From the NCBI GenBank assembly GCA_000969725.1, contig JXSR01S015844.1: DNA of 20,850 nucleotides. The stretch is one strand, 5' to 3'. The translations under genes and the position numbers were made by a program. This document shows positions 8,776-18,349 of the stretch, piece after piece (the first letter of the stretch is position 1; every line of letters starts with the position of its first letter). The DNA is from Ophiothrix spiculata. Lineage: Eukaryota; Echinodermata; Ophiuroidea; Amphilepidida; Ophiotrichidae. The notes beneath the pieces were generated by a model. It ran no database searches and was not told where the DNA came from. It saw nothing but the letters and a program-made list of their open reading frames with translations.

Positions 8776-9585
8776 CGCATCGAGATGTGCCTGAAATGCG
8801 AAAACTAAGCGTGAAAATTCTGGACGAAAACCCTTGAGCAATTGGTGAGCTTAAGTTAGCCTCAACTTCGTAATGATCAACGAGTAGGAAACGGAATGCA
8901 AATGATCACTGGACACTACCAAGAGGTGACTTTCACACTAAGGTTAATGTTTTAACAGAAATTGGATCTTTAACAAAATGTTAATATGCCATGATTCGTT
9001 TTTAGGGATTTTACTGTTGCTGAATATTGTACATTGTGCAATTTTATTAAAAATAATCTTTGAAAAATTATAACCTCCAAAGAGGTTTCAGTTTCTAACT
9101 GAACTGGTTTATCAAACGGTTTGATATGATAGAAATAATGTATTTCTTCGCTGTTGCCAATACTTGTGCTGGTTTTATTATAGTATTGTTTAACCTTCCT
9201 CTCGTCCTCTCGAAAACGGAAGAGCTTCAGCAGAATTTTACATTCTTTAATATGAAAATGTGACTAATACTTGGTTCAAAAACTCGAAGTTGTAAAAATA
9301 AATTTTCTAAAGTCAAACTTGGCTCTATTAAGAAAGGGGAATGTATATCTGAGTAAACTGAATGAGCAAAAATTGGAACAGTGTCGAAAAATGCACTCTG
9401 TGCATATTAAAGAAAATACCATCTAACAGATATCATATTTGTTGTCGTCTGCTTGTTTAAGATAAATCATACGAATGAATATTTACCGAGTTTTTCAAGA
9501 ATTAATTTAATAGCTCACTCGACACAGATTTGTAATTTACATGTTCATGTTATTGCTGTTTACCTTACCGAATCGGTAAACGGTC
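8776..9585. other. AT-rich stretch, no gene; cluster of three small hairpins
   Basis: Three dyads lie end to end: AACCTC/GAGGTT (9072-9087), TCAGTT/AACTGA (9088-9102) and TATCAAAC/GTTTGATA (9110-9126). A small dyad TTACCGA/TCGGTAA occurs near 9564. No coding signal was seen. Confidence 0.5.
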
Positions 9586-9716
9586 GATCTAGGCTATTTT
9601 GATAGAGACAGTTCAGATTTGTACCGAAGCATCTTTAAAAATCAAATGCGTCCTTTGGGAGAAATTTAGATAGCAAAATAGACTGACTCTGTTGTAGGAC
9701 GCTAGGCACTTTTATC
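9586..9716. repeat. Module X, copy 2
   Basis: Aligns with 4989-5130 from GATCTAGGCTATTTTGATAG through ATTTAGATAGCA to CACTTTTATC. The start word GATCTAGGCTAT appears again at about 9974 without the rest. Confidence 0.75.
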
Positions 9717-10702
9717 ATTTATGACATGCTCATTGCCCACAATCATTTCTGCCCTTTCTTTATTTTATCCTGCGCTAAATTCTAGATTATATCCTTTTGA
9801 ATTTTATTTAATCAAAATAATTGACGAATTATCTAGTGGCATAGCTTACAAGTTACATAGAGGATAGAAAAGCGCCATACCTATGGATCCTTATTATCAT
9901 GGATTAATTTCAAATTATGTACGTGTGTTTATCTAATATTGATGTCGTTCTTCGTTATTCCTCTGAATGTTGTTGATCTAGGCTATATTTTATTCAATCT
10001 ATATATCAGCCGTACAATACGATTAATTTCTAAGGAACTAAAATCGAATAAACACATCTGTAAACCATCATTGTATTGTATCTATTGGTAAATTTACCCC
10101 AATCTTGAAAAAAAAAAAAGAATTGAAAATTGGCTTCAGATTGGAACAATTTGGCGCAAATCTGCCTGACTCCTGTAAACTAAACATGTGCTTTGACTTT
10201 GCTCTAGTTCCTAACTTATAAATGTGCATGTATTTGGATTGGCATCCGGTGGTGTGTTTTTTATTTTGCACATTATACAATTTCCGAAGAAATACTTAAA
10301 ATACCCGTTGCCACTTACACTTTTAAAATTAGATTTAAAAATAAATAAATAAAGCAAAACTCTCATTGTTGTAAATTCCAGACTTTTTAACATTGTTGTC
10401 TATAACAATTTCAATGTGTTTAATGTACACCTAAAGATGGCTACGATATTTGATATTTAAAAATAATAATGTATTATATGAATTAATTACTTGTGAAATG
10501 AGAAATTTTGTTAGCAAATGTATAATATGTTTCAGAATGATTTACATTTCTTAGTAAAAATTTAGAAATAAAAGTATAGCGATAAAATCAACATCAGCTA
10601 GCAAAGACAAACAAGACAACAAAGAGTGGAATCATTGAATAGGTTTATATGATAAGTCGTGTTTATTGGGCATCATTTCGAACCACTATATGCCCGGGAG
10701 AA
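9717..10702. other. AT-rich stretch, no gene
   Basis: Includes an A-run near 10107-10119. Two overlapping minus-strand frames of 60-70 codons (10068-10393) look like chance frames. No repeat landmarks were found. Confidence 0.5.
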
Positions 10703-10937
10703 GTTACTCTCTAAATGTAAACGAGTGAAAATTTCACTCACTAAAAGAATACAACTCTTGTAAACCACTCATAAAGGAGAGGTTTTGTATGTTAAACAGC
10801 AAATTTCCACTCACAAAGAGTGAAAATCACTTTGAAAAGAGTGAATTTCCACTCGTTTGAGGAGTTAAATGTAGACGAATTTTTTTTTGAATTTCCACTC
10901 GTTTGAGGAGTTAAATGCAGACGAATTCTTTTTTGAG
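10703..10937. mobile_element. Palindromic element or array of GAGT/ACTC dyads with a 46-bp tandem duplication
   Basis: Starts GTTACTCTCTAAATG, followed by dyads GAGTGAAAATTTCACTC, ACTC...GAGT and CACTC...GAGTG. The right part is a 46-bp unit present twice (10845-10890 and 10891-10936) with 44 of 46 positions identical, each holding TTTCCACTCGTTTGAGGAG. The layout resembles the GATCAAA element at 3881-4041: an ACTCT head, internal dyads of one short word, and the shared end word TTTGAGGAG. Non-autonomous element status is inferred. Confidence 0.6.
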
Positions 10938-11060
10938 CTGTCCTTCGTTAAGTTAAGTATATCCCCGAATTATATGTTAGGAAGCTGCTTGGTTGAACAG
11001 AACAGAAGCTAAGTGTAGTTGATACATGTTATCTGATCCGTATTTTGGGACATGTGATCT

Positions 11061-11222
11061 GCTAGGGTGTCGGCATTTGCATATCACGCCTCTTTTTAAT
11101 GCATCAGACGAATACTCGGTGTTAAGGTGTCTAAGAATGAAGATGAAGCAGTAGAGGTTTGAAACTTGACAGGAGAACGGGTGGCAACTTGTCATCGATG
11201 CTATGCGTAATTTAATCAGACT
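11061..11222. repeat. Module Z, copy 2 (no hairpin insertion)
   Basis: Paralogous to the flanks of the 153-bp hairpin element at 7.5 kb and shows the uninterrupted site around ATACTCGGTGTTAAGG (near 11113-11128). Ends at GTAATTTAATCAGA. The 72-codon minus frame crossing it is not conserved in copy 1. Confidence 0.72.
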
Positions 11223-12340
11223 ACCGACGATACTGAAGGCTAAAAATATGAATATGAACAGCTCAATATTGCCAAGCTACTAAAATTATTGTTTAACTAT
11301 CTTTTTGACATTTTCAAATAAAGAGTGAGTATGTTATATAAGTAGACAATAATCTTGACCATGCTCTACAAAGTTAAAATGAAAATTGAGTAAAGGAAAT
11401 CAGGTAAACCTGTTACTTTTTTGGAATCAAAATTCAACGCTGACTATTTCACTTAAATATTTGCATAAGTCAAATCTGTGACAAATTTGTCGTTTTGAAA
11501 TGCTAAGATCAAACTGCGCAACTATAAACAACGATGCGAGCTGATTTTGGCCGAACATAGCTTTAAAAATGCTTTAGACAAATATTTTAGTAGTGTCATG
11601 CACATTTTACCATACATGGTCTTGAAAAGATTTCTAACTCACTTCTTGTTTTTAAAGTATCACATAGAATTATCTATAGCTTTATAATAGTGGTTAGTTC
11701 GTGAAACTTTTTGGGGTTACGTTATTTTAAGTATCATTTGTTTGATACTTTTCTAGTTCCTAACCAAATTCCGCGGACGTTTTTAAAATCCATGAAATTT
11801 TACCGTTTCCTGCATCGCAGGAGAATTATGTCCTACATATAATTATGTCAAAGTTTGATGGTAAAATAATCTTTATAAAGCGTATACATTCGCTTTAATT
11901 CAATAAATATCATTCTTCAAAGACTTTGGTGCACCAGGTGGCTTCCAAGACAATTTTGAGTCAATTTATTAAGCGACATATTTCACTCAAGATGTAATTT
12001 GAAGTTACTCTTGTCCTGTCGCCGCAGTGAGAAATTCAATCTGAGAATAACGTTGTTCTAGATTATATTTTCTTACTCTGATTATTATAGCGATGAATTG
12101 TAGTGACAATTATCACACATTCTATGAAAAGAGATGTAGCTGCTATGAACCTGTGCAAGTTATTTCTAAAACTTTTAATAAAATATTTTTTAAAGACTCT
12201 TTAAGTATCAAACATTTGAAAGAGTATAGGAAACACTAATAATTGCATTTTCAATCAGGACGTGTGAAAATGAAAAAGTTTATAACTTTTGTCATAAAAC
12301 TTACAAGGGATTCGAAATATTTATCTTACTTCATTGTTTG
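11223..12340. other. AT-rich stretch, no gene
   Basis: No supported gene, RNA or repeat was seen in about 1.1 kb. Slightly GC-richer pieces near 11930 and 12020 do not make convincing exons. Confidence 0.45.
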
Positions 12341-12610
12341 CCCCCCCCCCCCCCCCCCCCCTGGCTCGAAAAATCGGGACGAGAAATATCAGGACGAGAT
12401 TTTACTACTTTTAATGACCCGATATTACTGTCCCGCAATTTTTTTGTCAAAATAAGCAATTTTAGCACAAGTATCAAGGTTTTATATCGGTTTTTGGCTG
12501 AAAATATCAAAATTTTCGCGCGCTACGCGCGCATTAAAAAAAAATGACGGTCAAAACATCGGGACAAAACATGAATTTCGGGACGGTAAATGCGTTTGAC
12601 CCCTTGGCTT
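12341..12610. repeat. C21 tract with downstream GGGAC-rich segment
   Basis: A run of 21 C (12341-12361) is followed by repeated (A)TCGGGAC and inverted GTCCCG/GACCCGAT words (near 12374, 12416, 12431, 12568 and 12589). It also holds AAGCAATTTTAGCAC and a CG-rich dyad CGCGCGCTACGCGCGC (near 12518-12533) set in A/T runs. The repeated and inverted words suggest a small interspersed element, family unknown. Proline-rich frames crossing the C run are artefacts. Confidence 0.5.
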
Positions 12611-12921
12611 ACATGCCTTCGAACGGCCCTGATCATCATTTGATCCATTGCTTGTTTTTGTATAATACTGTTTCAAATGTCAATCAATTAAACAATTCAG
12701 AATAAGATCATTGTGTTGGTTGTTTCTCTCTATCCCTCTCTCTCTTTCTTGTGATATTTATCAAGAAAACCACCAATAGCCACATTGGATTAAAACTCCA
12801 TTTCCAATTGCAATTACAATAGCCATTTTAATGCTATCTTGGTAACAACAATAATATTATCAAATGAATAAACCATAAAATATTATGATGTGTTTAAAAC
12901 TTCACATATTTATATATTGTC
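12611..12921. other. AT-rich stretch with a pyrimidine-rich run, no gene
   Basis: A CT-rich stretch lies at about 12723-12751. Nothing else was recognised. Confidence 0.45.
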
Positions 12922-13313
12922 ATATGTGACCAGTCATATCTAAAGGTACCTTAAGGAACCCAAAATCAAAATCAATATATTGGTCTAATTTCAAAACCTG
13001 AGTCTTAAAGCTTTGAAATGATATAGTACCTTAGTTTTTATTACACTCAAATCTGTTTACGGCCTTTAGCCGATTCCGAAAAAGATAGTTTCGTGTAAGA
13101 GATTTTTATCAAGGATTTTACAAACTGTTTTTAAATGTTTTAGATGTTGGAACTTGATTGACATGATTCTATACACGTCAAAGGTAACACATCTGGTAAA
13201 ATTAGAAATTCAACCTTTGATACGATTGTTAATTGTTTTAACCTTCAATGTCTCATAACATGTAATGTATACTATGCCCACGTTAAGGTACCTAGATGTG
13301 ATGGGTCACATAT
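12922..13313. mobile_element. 392-bp MITE with terminal inverted repeats
   Basis: Left end ATATGTGACCAGTCATATCT plus AAAGGTACCTTAAGG pairs with the right end, whose reverse complement reads ATATGTGACCCATCACATCT followed by AGGTACCTTAACG. The terminal inverted repeats are about 33 bp with a few mismatches and one small gap. The interior has no long coding frame, as expected for a non-autonomous DNA element. Target-site duplication and superfamily could not be settled because the flanks are AT-rich. Confidence 0.8.
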
Positions 13314-13909
13314 AATTTATGAAAATTCACAGTAATATATCACGTGGTCATGTAAAGAAAGTGTTAGTCAATTTGCTCTGCTGAGATATTTCTCTCATGC
13401 TGTAATTTGATTTTACTTGAAATCAAATCGGGAAATTTCGCCTAGTGGTATACGATCACCTTCCTTGTCTATGATATTTTCAAGATGTTGAGTGAAAAAT
13501 TATATGACACAAGAGTTATGAAAACTGTTGGACGACGGCTGTCACAAAGCTTTTAACTCTCTTGCGCTTTATATTTCTTGAAAGAAAACACCAATCTTCA
13601 AAATTATTAATCAAAGTCCTTAGTGTATAAATATTCCTCCCCTCGGGGGGCGCTCGAAAACAAAAGTGGTTCGCATGGTCGTCAGAAAATAAACGTCGAA
13701 AAATGGTAGAATTTTGACCGATTGGCGTCGTCGACGTCTTTAGAAAAAGGGATGTCTTTTCAGGGCAACAATCGACATTAAGGGTCATCTTTTTACGATA
13801 TCTTCTACTTTAAGATCACATTTTTCGCCAGTTATTCTAATTCCAAGAAATACAACAGGAATAGCTTCCACTGTATCATTTTCAAGTTTTTGTTGCAGAA
13901 AATAGTGTG
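13314..13909. other. AT-rich stretch, no supported gene
   Basis: Contains a small hairpin (ATTTGATTT/AAATCAAAT at 13405-13428) and a GC patch CCCCTCGGGGGG (about 13638-13650). The 90-codon minus frame at 13516-13788 has no family I recognise. The motif AGGGTCA in this part resembles the tandem repeat that follows, so it may be a degraded outer portion of the same element. Confidence 0.4.
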
Positions 13910-14084
13910 TTACGCCGTTTAGGGTCCATTTCAATGTTACGCCATTAAGGGGTCAAATGTCCATTACTTAAGGGGTAAATTTTAGTGTATTACGATATTT
14001 AGGGTATAATTTTGAATATTTTACGCCACCTAAGGGTTGGAATTTGCTGTACATAATTACGACATTTAGGGTTCGATTTTGAGG
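13910..14084. repeat. Tandem repeat, six diverged units of about 27 bp
   Basis: Units begin with TTAC at 13910, 13937, 13964, 13990, 14021 and 14057 (spacings 27, 27, 26, 31 and 36). The shared core is TTACG(c/a)(c/t)(a/g)TTTAGGG followed by a T-rich tail such as TCAAAT or TATAATTTT. The last two units have grown. No coding periodicity was noticed. Confidence 0.75.
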
Positions 14085-14404
14085 TGCTTTGACGAGCATG
14101 CGTACCACTTTTTTCTTCAAGCGGCTCCTTCATTCATCATATTTCGATAAATATGACTTTTTACAATCATTTTAGCATTGCTATGATTCCTATACCGTTT
14201 ATAAGTAAAATGGTTGAATTTTTGATATTATGACAATGCAATCTCATCTTGTTAATGCTTGATTCATATTTCGAAGAGCAGGTAAAAGAGGCTCGTCTAA
14301 GAAGAAAAATGGCAAAATAGGCCGATCGGTAGCGCAACTTTAGAAATTTTAGAGCTCGCTCACTCGCTCACTGCATGACTAAAGAAGTAACGATTCTAGA
14401 TTGT

Positions 14405-14972
14405 TAGTTGTTGGTAAAGTTTGGTTTATTCTGTACATACTTAGAAACAATATTAAGACTTCAAAAATGGGCTATTAGAACCATATTCAACAGTCATTAT
14501 AGAAGTCATACGGGACCCTTATTAAAAATATAATGTTTTGATCATACATGACACATTTTCAAACTCAACCTTGGAAGTTTAATGTACTACTTCCAAACAT
14601 TTTCTCAATTTAGCTTGCCAAACATTTTCAAGAAATGCTCAGGATAATAGTATAAATAAAACTAAGAAAGTATTCTCTGATCGTGCTGTTCAGAATTATT
14701 GTCCACCCTTTTGGAACTCAATTGAAATTAATTTGCAAGGAAATTTAACTACATAACAAAACTTAATCAGAACATTGGTCTCGTTTATGTTATATGTGTA
14801 TGTTTTGCTGTTGCACTTATTTTGATTTCAGGGTATCATCATTTCATGTCTTTTTGGCCTTTTGATGATATCCTCAATATCATTTTTGTTTTACCGTTTT
14901 ACCTTTTGATGTGATAATTGAATGTCTGTGTTTTTGATATTGAAATAAAGTTTGATTGATTTGATTTGATAT
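14405..14972 (+). pseudogene. 3' end of a second non-LTR retrotransposon (RT C-terminus, 3' UTR and tail)
   Basis: In one plus-strand frame near 14455-14640 the translation gives LQKWAIRTIFNSHYRSHTG, then after small frame breaks FKLNLGSLMYYFQ and LPNIFKK. This matches the usual order at the C-terminal end of CR1/L2/jockey-type reverse transcriptases (LQKRAIRxI...H...PLF...FKLxLGxFMYxF). Stops and frameshifts show decay. About 200 bp of A/T-rich 3' UTR follows, then AATAAA at 14944-14949 and a short-repeat tail of TTGATT units ending near 14970. Such tails, instead of a plain poly(A), are usual for CR1/L2 elements. The copy is heavily 5'-truncated and differs in sequence from the relic at 1-1085. 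Confidence 0.8.
14944..14970 (+). terminator. Polyadenylation signal and (TTGATT)-type tail of the retrotransposon
   Basis: AATAAA is followed at once by GTTTGATTGATTTGATTTGAT. It marks the 3' boundary of the element at 14405-14972. Confidence 0.7.
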
Positions 14973-16160
14973 GGAATCAGGAGTTGTTAGGTTTTACAGA
15001 AACCCCTGGTTTTCTTATTAAAACAGAGATGGCATTATGAAATCATATCATTGATTTGATATAAAAGTATCCTTTAAACATTTAGAAATTTATAAACATG
15101 ATTGTTCCCATTACAAAGAAATAGTAGACTCCCAAAAGGCTGAACTCATTATGAAACGCCCCGGTAAAAATCATTGGCAAAATGATAAATAATCCTTTAG
15201 ATGTTGTATGCCTTGTCTCCTGAATTTTTATTGAAATATTTATTAACTCCACTAACCATATAACGTCTTATAAATGATACATCAGCATGATGCTTTTTGC
15301 ACCGGACATCAGACAGTAAAAATAATGGAAAAGCAATATCATATGGGGTTTTCCTACACATTATTGCACTTCATTTGTTTATGTTTTACATCATCCAATA
15401 ATGAATAACCTTAATTCATAAAAATATGTACAATAATAAAGATAAAGTCTAATTTGTTTTTCATTCAAGATGAAATCTACTTGAAATCTAATTAATCAAA
15501 AGATGAAATCTAATCTAACCTATTCCCTTGTATGTTATATCTATATTGACATTCATATTGCAGTCTAGAGTGAGGTGCAGGATTGTGGTTTTTTTACAAA
15601 ATTTTCCCAATGGCAATACTCCATTCCGGCGCAATTCTACTACTGCACTTCTACAGTACTGCACCTTGACGGCAATCCAAAGCTCCTATGCCTACTAGTG
15701 CATGCTGCCCATTTTACTCTTTAAAATTACCTAGACAAAGCTTTATCTCGCTTTACAAAATATATCTACGAAAGTCAATGAACATTAAAACTGTTTCTCT
15801 TTTATGAATTAAAAATAACGCTTTTATCAACACTTGAAACATCTATTTCTCATCGGATAACTATATTGTAGCAATTTGGCAGTGGACCTAGAGAATTCTT
15901 CAAAAAATATGTAAATTAACAAGATTAGAACTGTGGTTATCTTATATGATTCATGACCGAGTAATAAATGTGTGCAATATCAGGCGGCAATATTTGACTC
16001 TATCACTGAATACTGACAACAACAAATCTAACAATCATTCAACTGCCTTGAAAGCTATAAACACTATCCCAATATTGTTTTCATTTCAACTGGTCTACTA
16101 TCTTTACTGACATTGAGGTTTTATGAAATATGTTGAAATATTGGGGCTCTCCACACGGAA
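14973..16160. other. AT-rich stretch, no gene; one possible short inverted-repeat element
   Basis: AGGTGCAG at 15573-15580 and its inverse CTGCACCT at 15659-15666 bound a GC-richer segment of about 95 bp with repeated TACTGCAC words. This may be a tiny non-autonomous element. Otherwise no coding or RNA feature was seen. Confidence 0.4.
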
Positions 16161-16167
16161 ACGGCAA

Positions 16168-16195
16168 ATCTAGATGCATCTAGATGAATCTAGAT
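16168..16195. repeat. Three ATCTAGAT palindromes at 10-bp spacing
   Basis: ATCTAGAT starts at 16168, 16178 and 16188. The surrounding CGGCAAATCTAGAT...ATCTAGATTTCCG makes the whole block an imperfect palindrome of about 39 bp centred on the middle copy. Confidence 0.85.
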
Positions 16196-16977
16196 TTCCG
16201 AAGTGCAGATTGTGTTGTAAAAGATATCGTTTAAACAATTGCTTAAAATGAAAAAAAATATTTATCCATTGAGGTGAAAATATCAAGTCACATACTTTTG
16301 ATCAACAGAATTATTTAACTTCAATAAAACATCGAAACAATTATTTCAACACATGATGATGCATGATCTTTCCCATCTCCACAAAATTCATGGAAGGAAA
16401 AAAAGTGATTAAAGACTAAAAAACGTAAATGCTTTTAATCTTATACTTGCGTAGCCAGACAAAAGGAGCGTTGGCACATTGCTGTTAGTAGGGAAATGTT
16501 GCCTTTGCATGTGTAAGAAAAAAGGGACAGAGAGGGAAAATAAATTAAGAAAAGAAAAGAATAGTGGAGTGCAGTGGAAAGAAGAGAGAAGAAAGGGTGT
16601 TGTTGTGGATAATGAAAGTAGTATCATTGTTTGCAGAATACATGTAGGTTTGTCAAATAAATGAAAAAAGGTCGTCCTCCTGGACAAGTTTGCAAATAAG
16701 TTAAAATTCAAAAGAGTTAAGTAGATTCTGATTCTTCATTTGACGAAGTAGGCAGCGCTTAACTCTACCAGGTAAGTATGTTACAATTACATAATTTTTC
16801 CCACTAAAATTGTTCTTCAGACTTATACTTGGTCGGCAATACCACAACAATATCAAAACCCCTATCAGGACTAATCAAAGAAAATATAAATTAATCGTAC
16901 GCGTGGTATATGCCAATTGCGACAATCCCAAACATGCATGGGTAGAAAAATAAGACTCTTTGGCACAAATTATATAC
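16196..16977. other. Non-coding stretch with a purine-rich run and an isolated donor-like site
   Basis: Purine-rich DNA runs from about 16515 to 16605 (mostly G and A), which makes long but meaningless frames on both strands. A perfect splice-donor-like CAG|GTAAGTATG lies at 16769-16780 on the plus strand. The sequence just before it reads DSDSSFDEVGSA and then a stop in one frame, so no exon is claimed. Confidence 0.4.
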
Positions 16978-17337
16978 CTCAATTTCCTTTGTAAAATTCT
17001 GAATTTGATAAGTCATATATTTTGTTGACGGTAGGTGGAACATCCCTGTCTGAACAAAAGGGAACCGCTCCTCCATTCTCTGTATTATTGTTGGCAAACT
17101 TGTAACTTTTTTTGTTTATATACAAAATTACGGCAGTTAGATATAATCACACATACAGTTCCTCTTGGTACCAGAAATACCGTAATAAGTAGAGATTGTG
17201 AGGATTTTTGATAAACAAAATACCAAAAGTATAGTTTTCAACAGCACAGCCAAAGATGTTCTTTGAATGAGAAATGAAATCTAGACCACAAGAACCATGG
17301 ATCTCAAAAGAAGTTCTAGATCTTTGTTTTGAAGAAT
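16978..17337 (-). CDS. Candidate pair of internal exons, unknown protein
   Basis: Not a recognised family. Exon 1 (17157-17337) follows GATCGTAG and gives FEIHGSCGLDFISHSKNIF and FIKNPHNLYLLRYFWYQEEL. Its end meets a good donor, GTATGT (17156-17151). After a 58-bp intron ending ACAAG (17099), exon 2 (16978-17098) gives IIQRMEERFPFVQTGMF and YMTYQIQNFTKEIE, and ends at GAG|GTATAT, again a good donor. The phase-2 junction keeps the frame (CT plus T). Against: the intron is very short and lacks a pyrimidine tract, no exon was found further out in either direction, and the amino-acid mix is close to that of chance frames. Exon 1 abuts the left border of F1 copy D. Confidence 0.25.
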
Positions 17338-17350
17338 CTACGATCAATCA

Positions 17351-17995
17351 GTATGGTATACAATATAAGTTATATTAGGATATGTGACTTGCAACTACAA
17401 CTAGTGATTTTAAGATATATCAGACCGTTTAAATGAACAAAATGGGGGTAGAAATGTTTACTTATAGATATGAGAATGGTATAACAGGAAATATTTTGTA
17501 ACTCATCAGAACTATAGATGAGATCAGAAATCCGGTCATTTCGTGACCTAACGCTCGCTTAAAATATCTAATAAGATGCTTTGAGGTACAAAGAGCAAAA
17601 CAATTGTAGATTAAAAACAAATAGTAAACCGGTATAGGGTTACGTCACAACAACTTCACTCTAATCAGCATTGTTTGCTGTATTGCTACTGTTGCTTGAT
17701 GTACGTGATAACGGTACCCAAGAAATTGTATCTCTTGTGAATCTGACTTATCACTTCTGGGCACAATTATGAATCCCTTATGGGAGACGGAATGTGTACA
17801 CAAGATGTACACGTATGCATAAAGTCTTAAATTGAAAGCTATATACAAAAGTGCTAGTGTGAAAATTGCACCAAATGTTGAAAAACCCAGGAACAAAATG
17901 TTCAAAAGACAATCATTACTAAATTTTGAACATAAAGAGTATTAAAAATATCAAAATAGGACAAAACTAACCATTGAGTATTTAAGATATATGAA
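17351..17995 (+). repeat. Family F1, copy D
   Basis: Closest relative of copy A. Landmarks: TGGTATACAATA start, GGATATGTGACTTGCAACTA (17378), TTACGTCA at 17640, the donor-like site changed to GTACGTGATAA (17701), GAATCTGACTTATCACTTC at 17739 and GCATAAAGTCTTAAATTGA at 17817. The match with A ends at GAGTATTTAAGATA (about 17990). Frames crossing it are not shared with A. Confidence 0.9.
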
Positions 17996-18005
17996 GAGTT
18001 GACTT

Positions 18006-18030
18006 GCAAAATGGCTTGTATCCATTTTGC
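18006..18030. repeat. Short perfect hairpin
   Basis: GCAAAATGG (18006-18014) and CCATTTTGC (18022-18030) with a 7-nt loop. The related word GCCGTTTTGCA occurs at about 18198 and 18546, so the segment 18000-18560 may belong to one unrecognised element. Confidence 0.7.
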
Positions 18031-18349
18031 ACTTTTTGAGAAAAGGGCAAAAATACTCAAGATGTGTTGCAAAATTCCTGATAATGATTTTAGTAATTCT
18101 GTACGAATATGTCTTTAAAAATAAGGTGTAATTTAGATAATTCATCAAATAGTTTCTTATTAATTGACTATTGATTTTTTGCTGAAAATGGATGTCAGCC
18201 GTTTTGCAGGGAAACTCATCAAATTTCAACTTAGGAACCACCTATATTCTAAATTTTTGCAAAATATCTTTTTCAATTCTTCATTTGGCTATGATATACT
18301 TTACAAATACCAAATTTCAACATCAGGTCATGTTTAATAAAAAAAGTTA

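Noticed and set aside
12243..12547. Proline-rich proteins
   Set aside because: The prolines come only from the C21 run, read in two frames.
13516..13788. 90-codon minus frame
   Set aside because: No recognised domain and no splice support; it may be repeat sequence next to the 27-bp tandem array.
13910..14084. CRISPR array
   Set aside because: Units are contiguous and diverged with no unique spacers, and the genome context is animal-like.
16409..16711. 100-codon minus frame and overlapping plus frame
   Set aside because: Both come from a purine-rich run that has few stops; the product is low-complexity Leu/Ser/Phe.
16769..16780. Plus-strand exon ending at the perfect donor CAG|GTAAGT
   Set aside because: All frames before it have near stops and no acceptor or partner exon was found.
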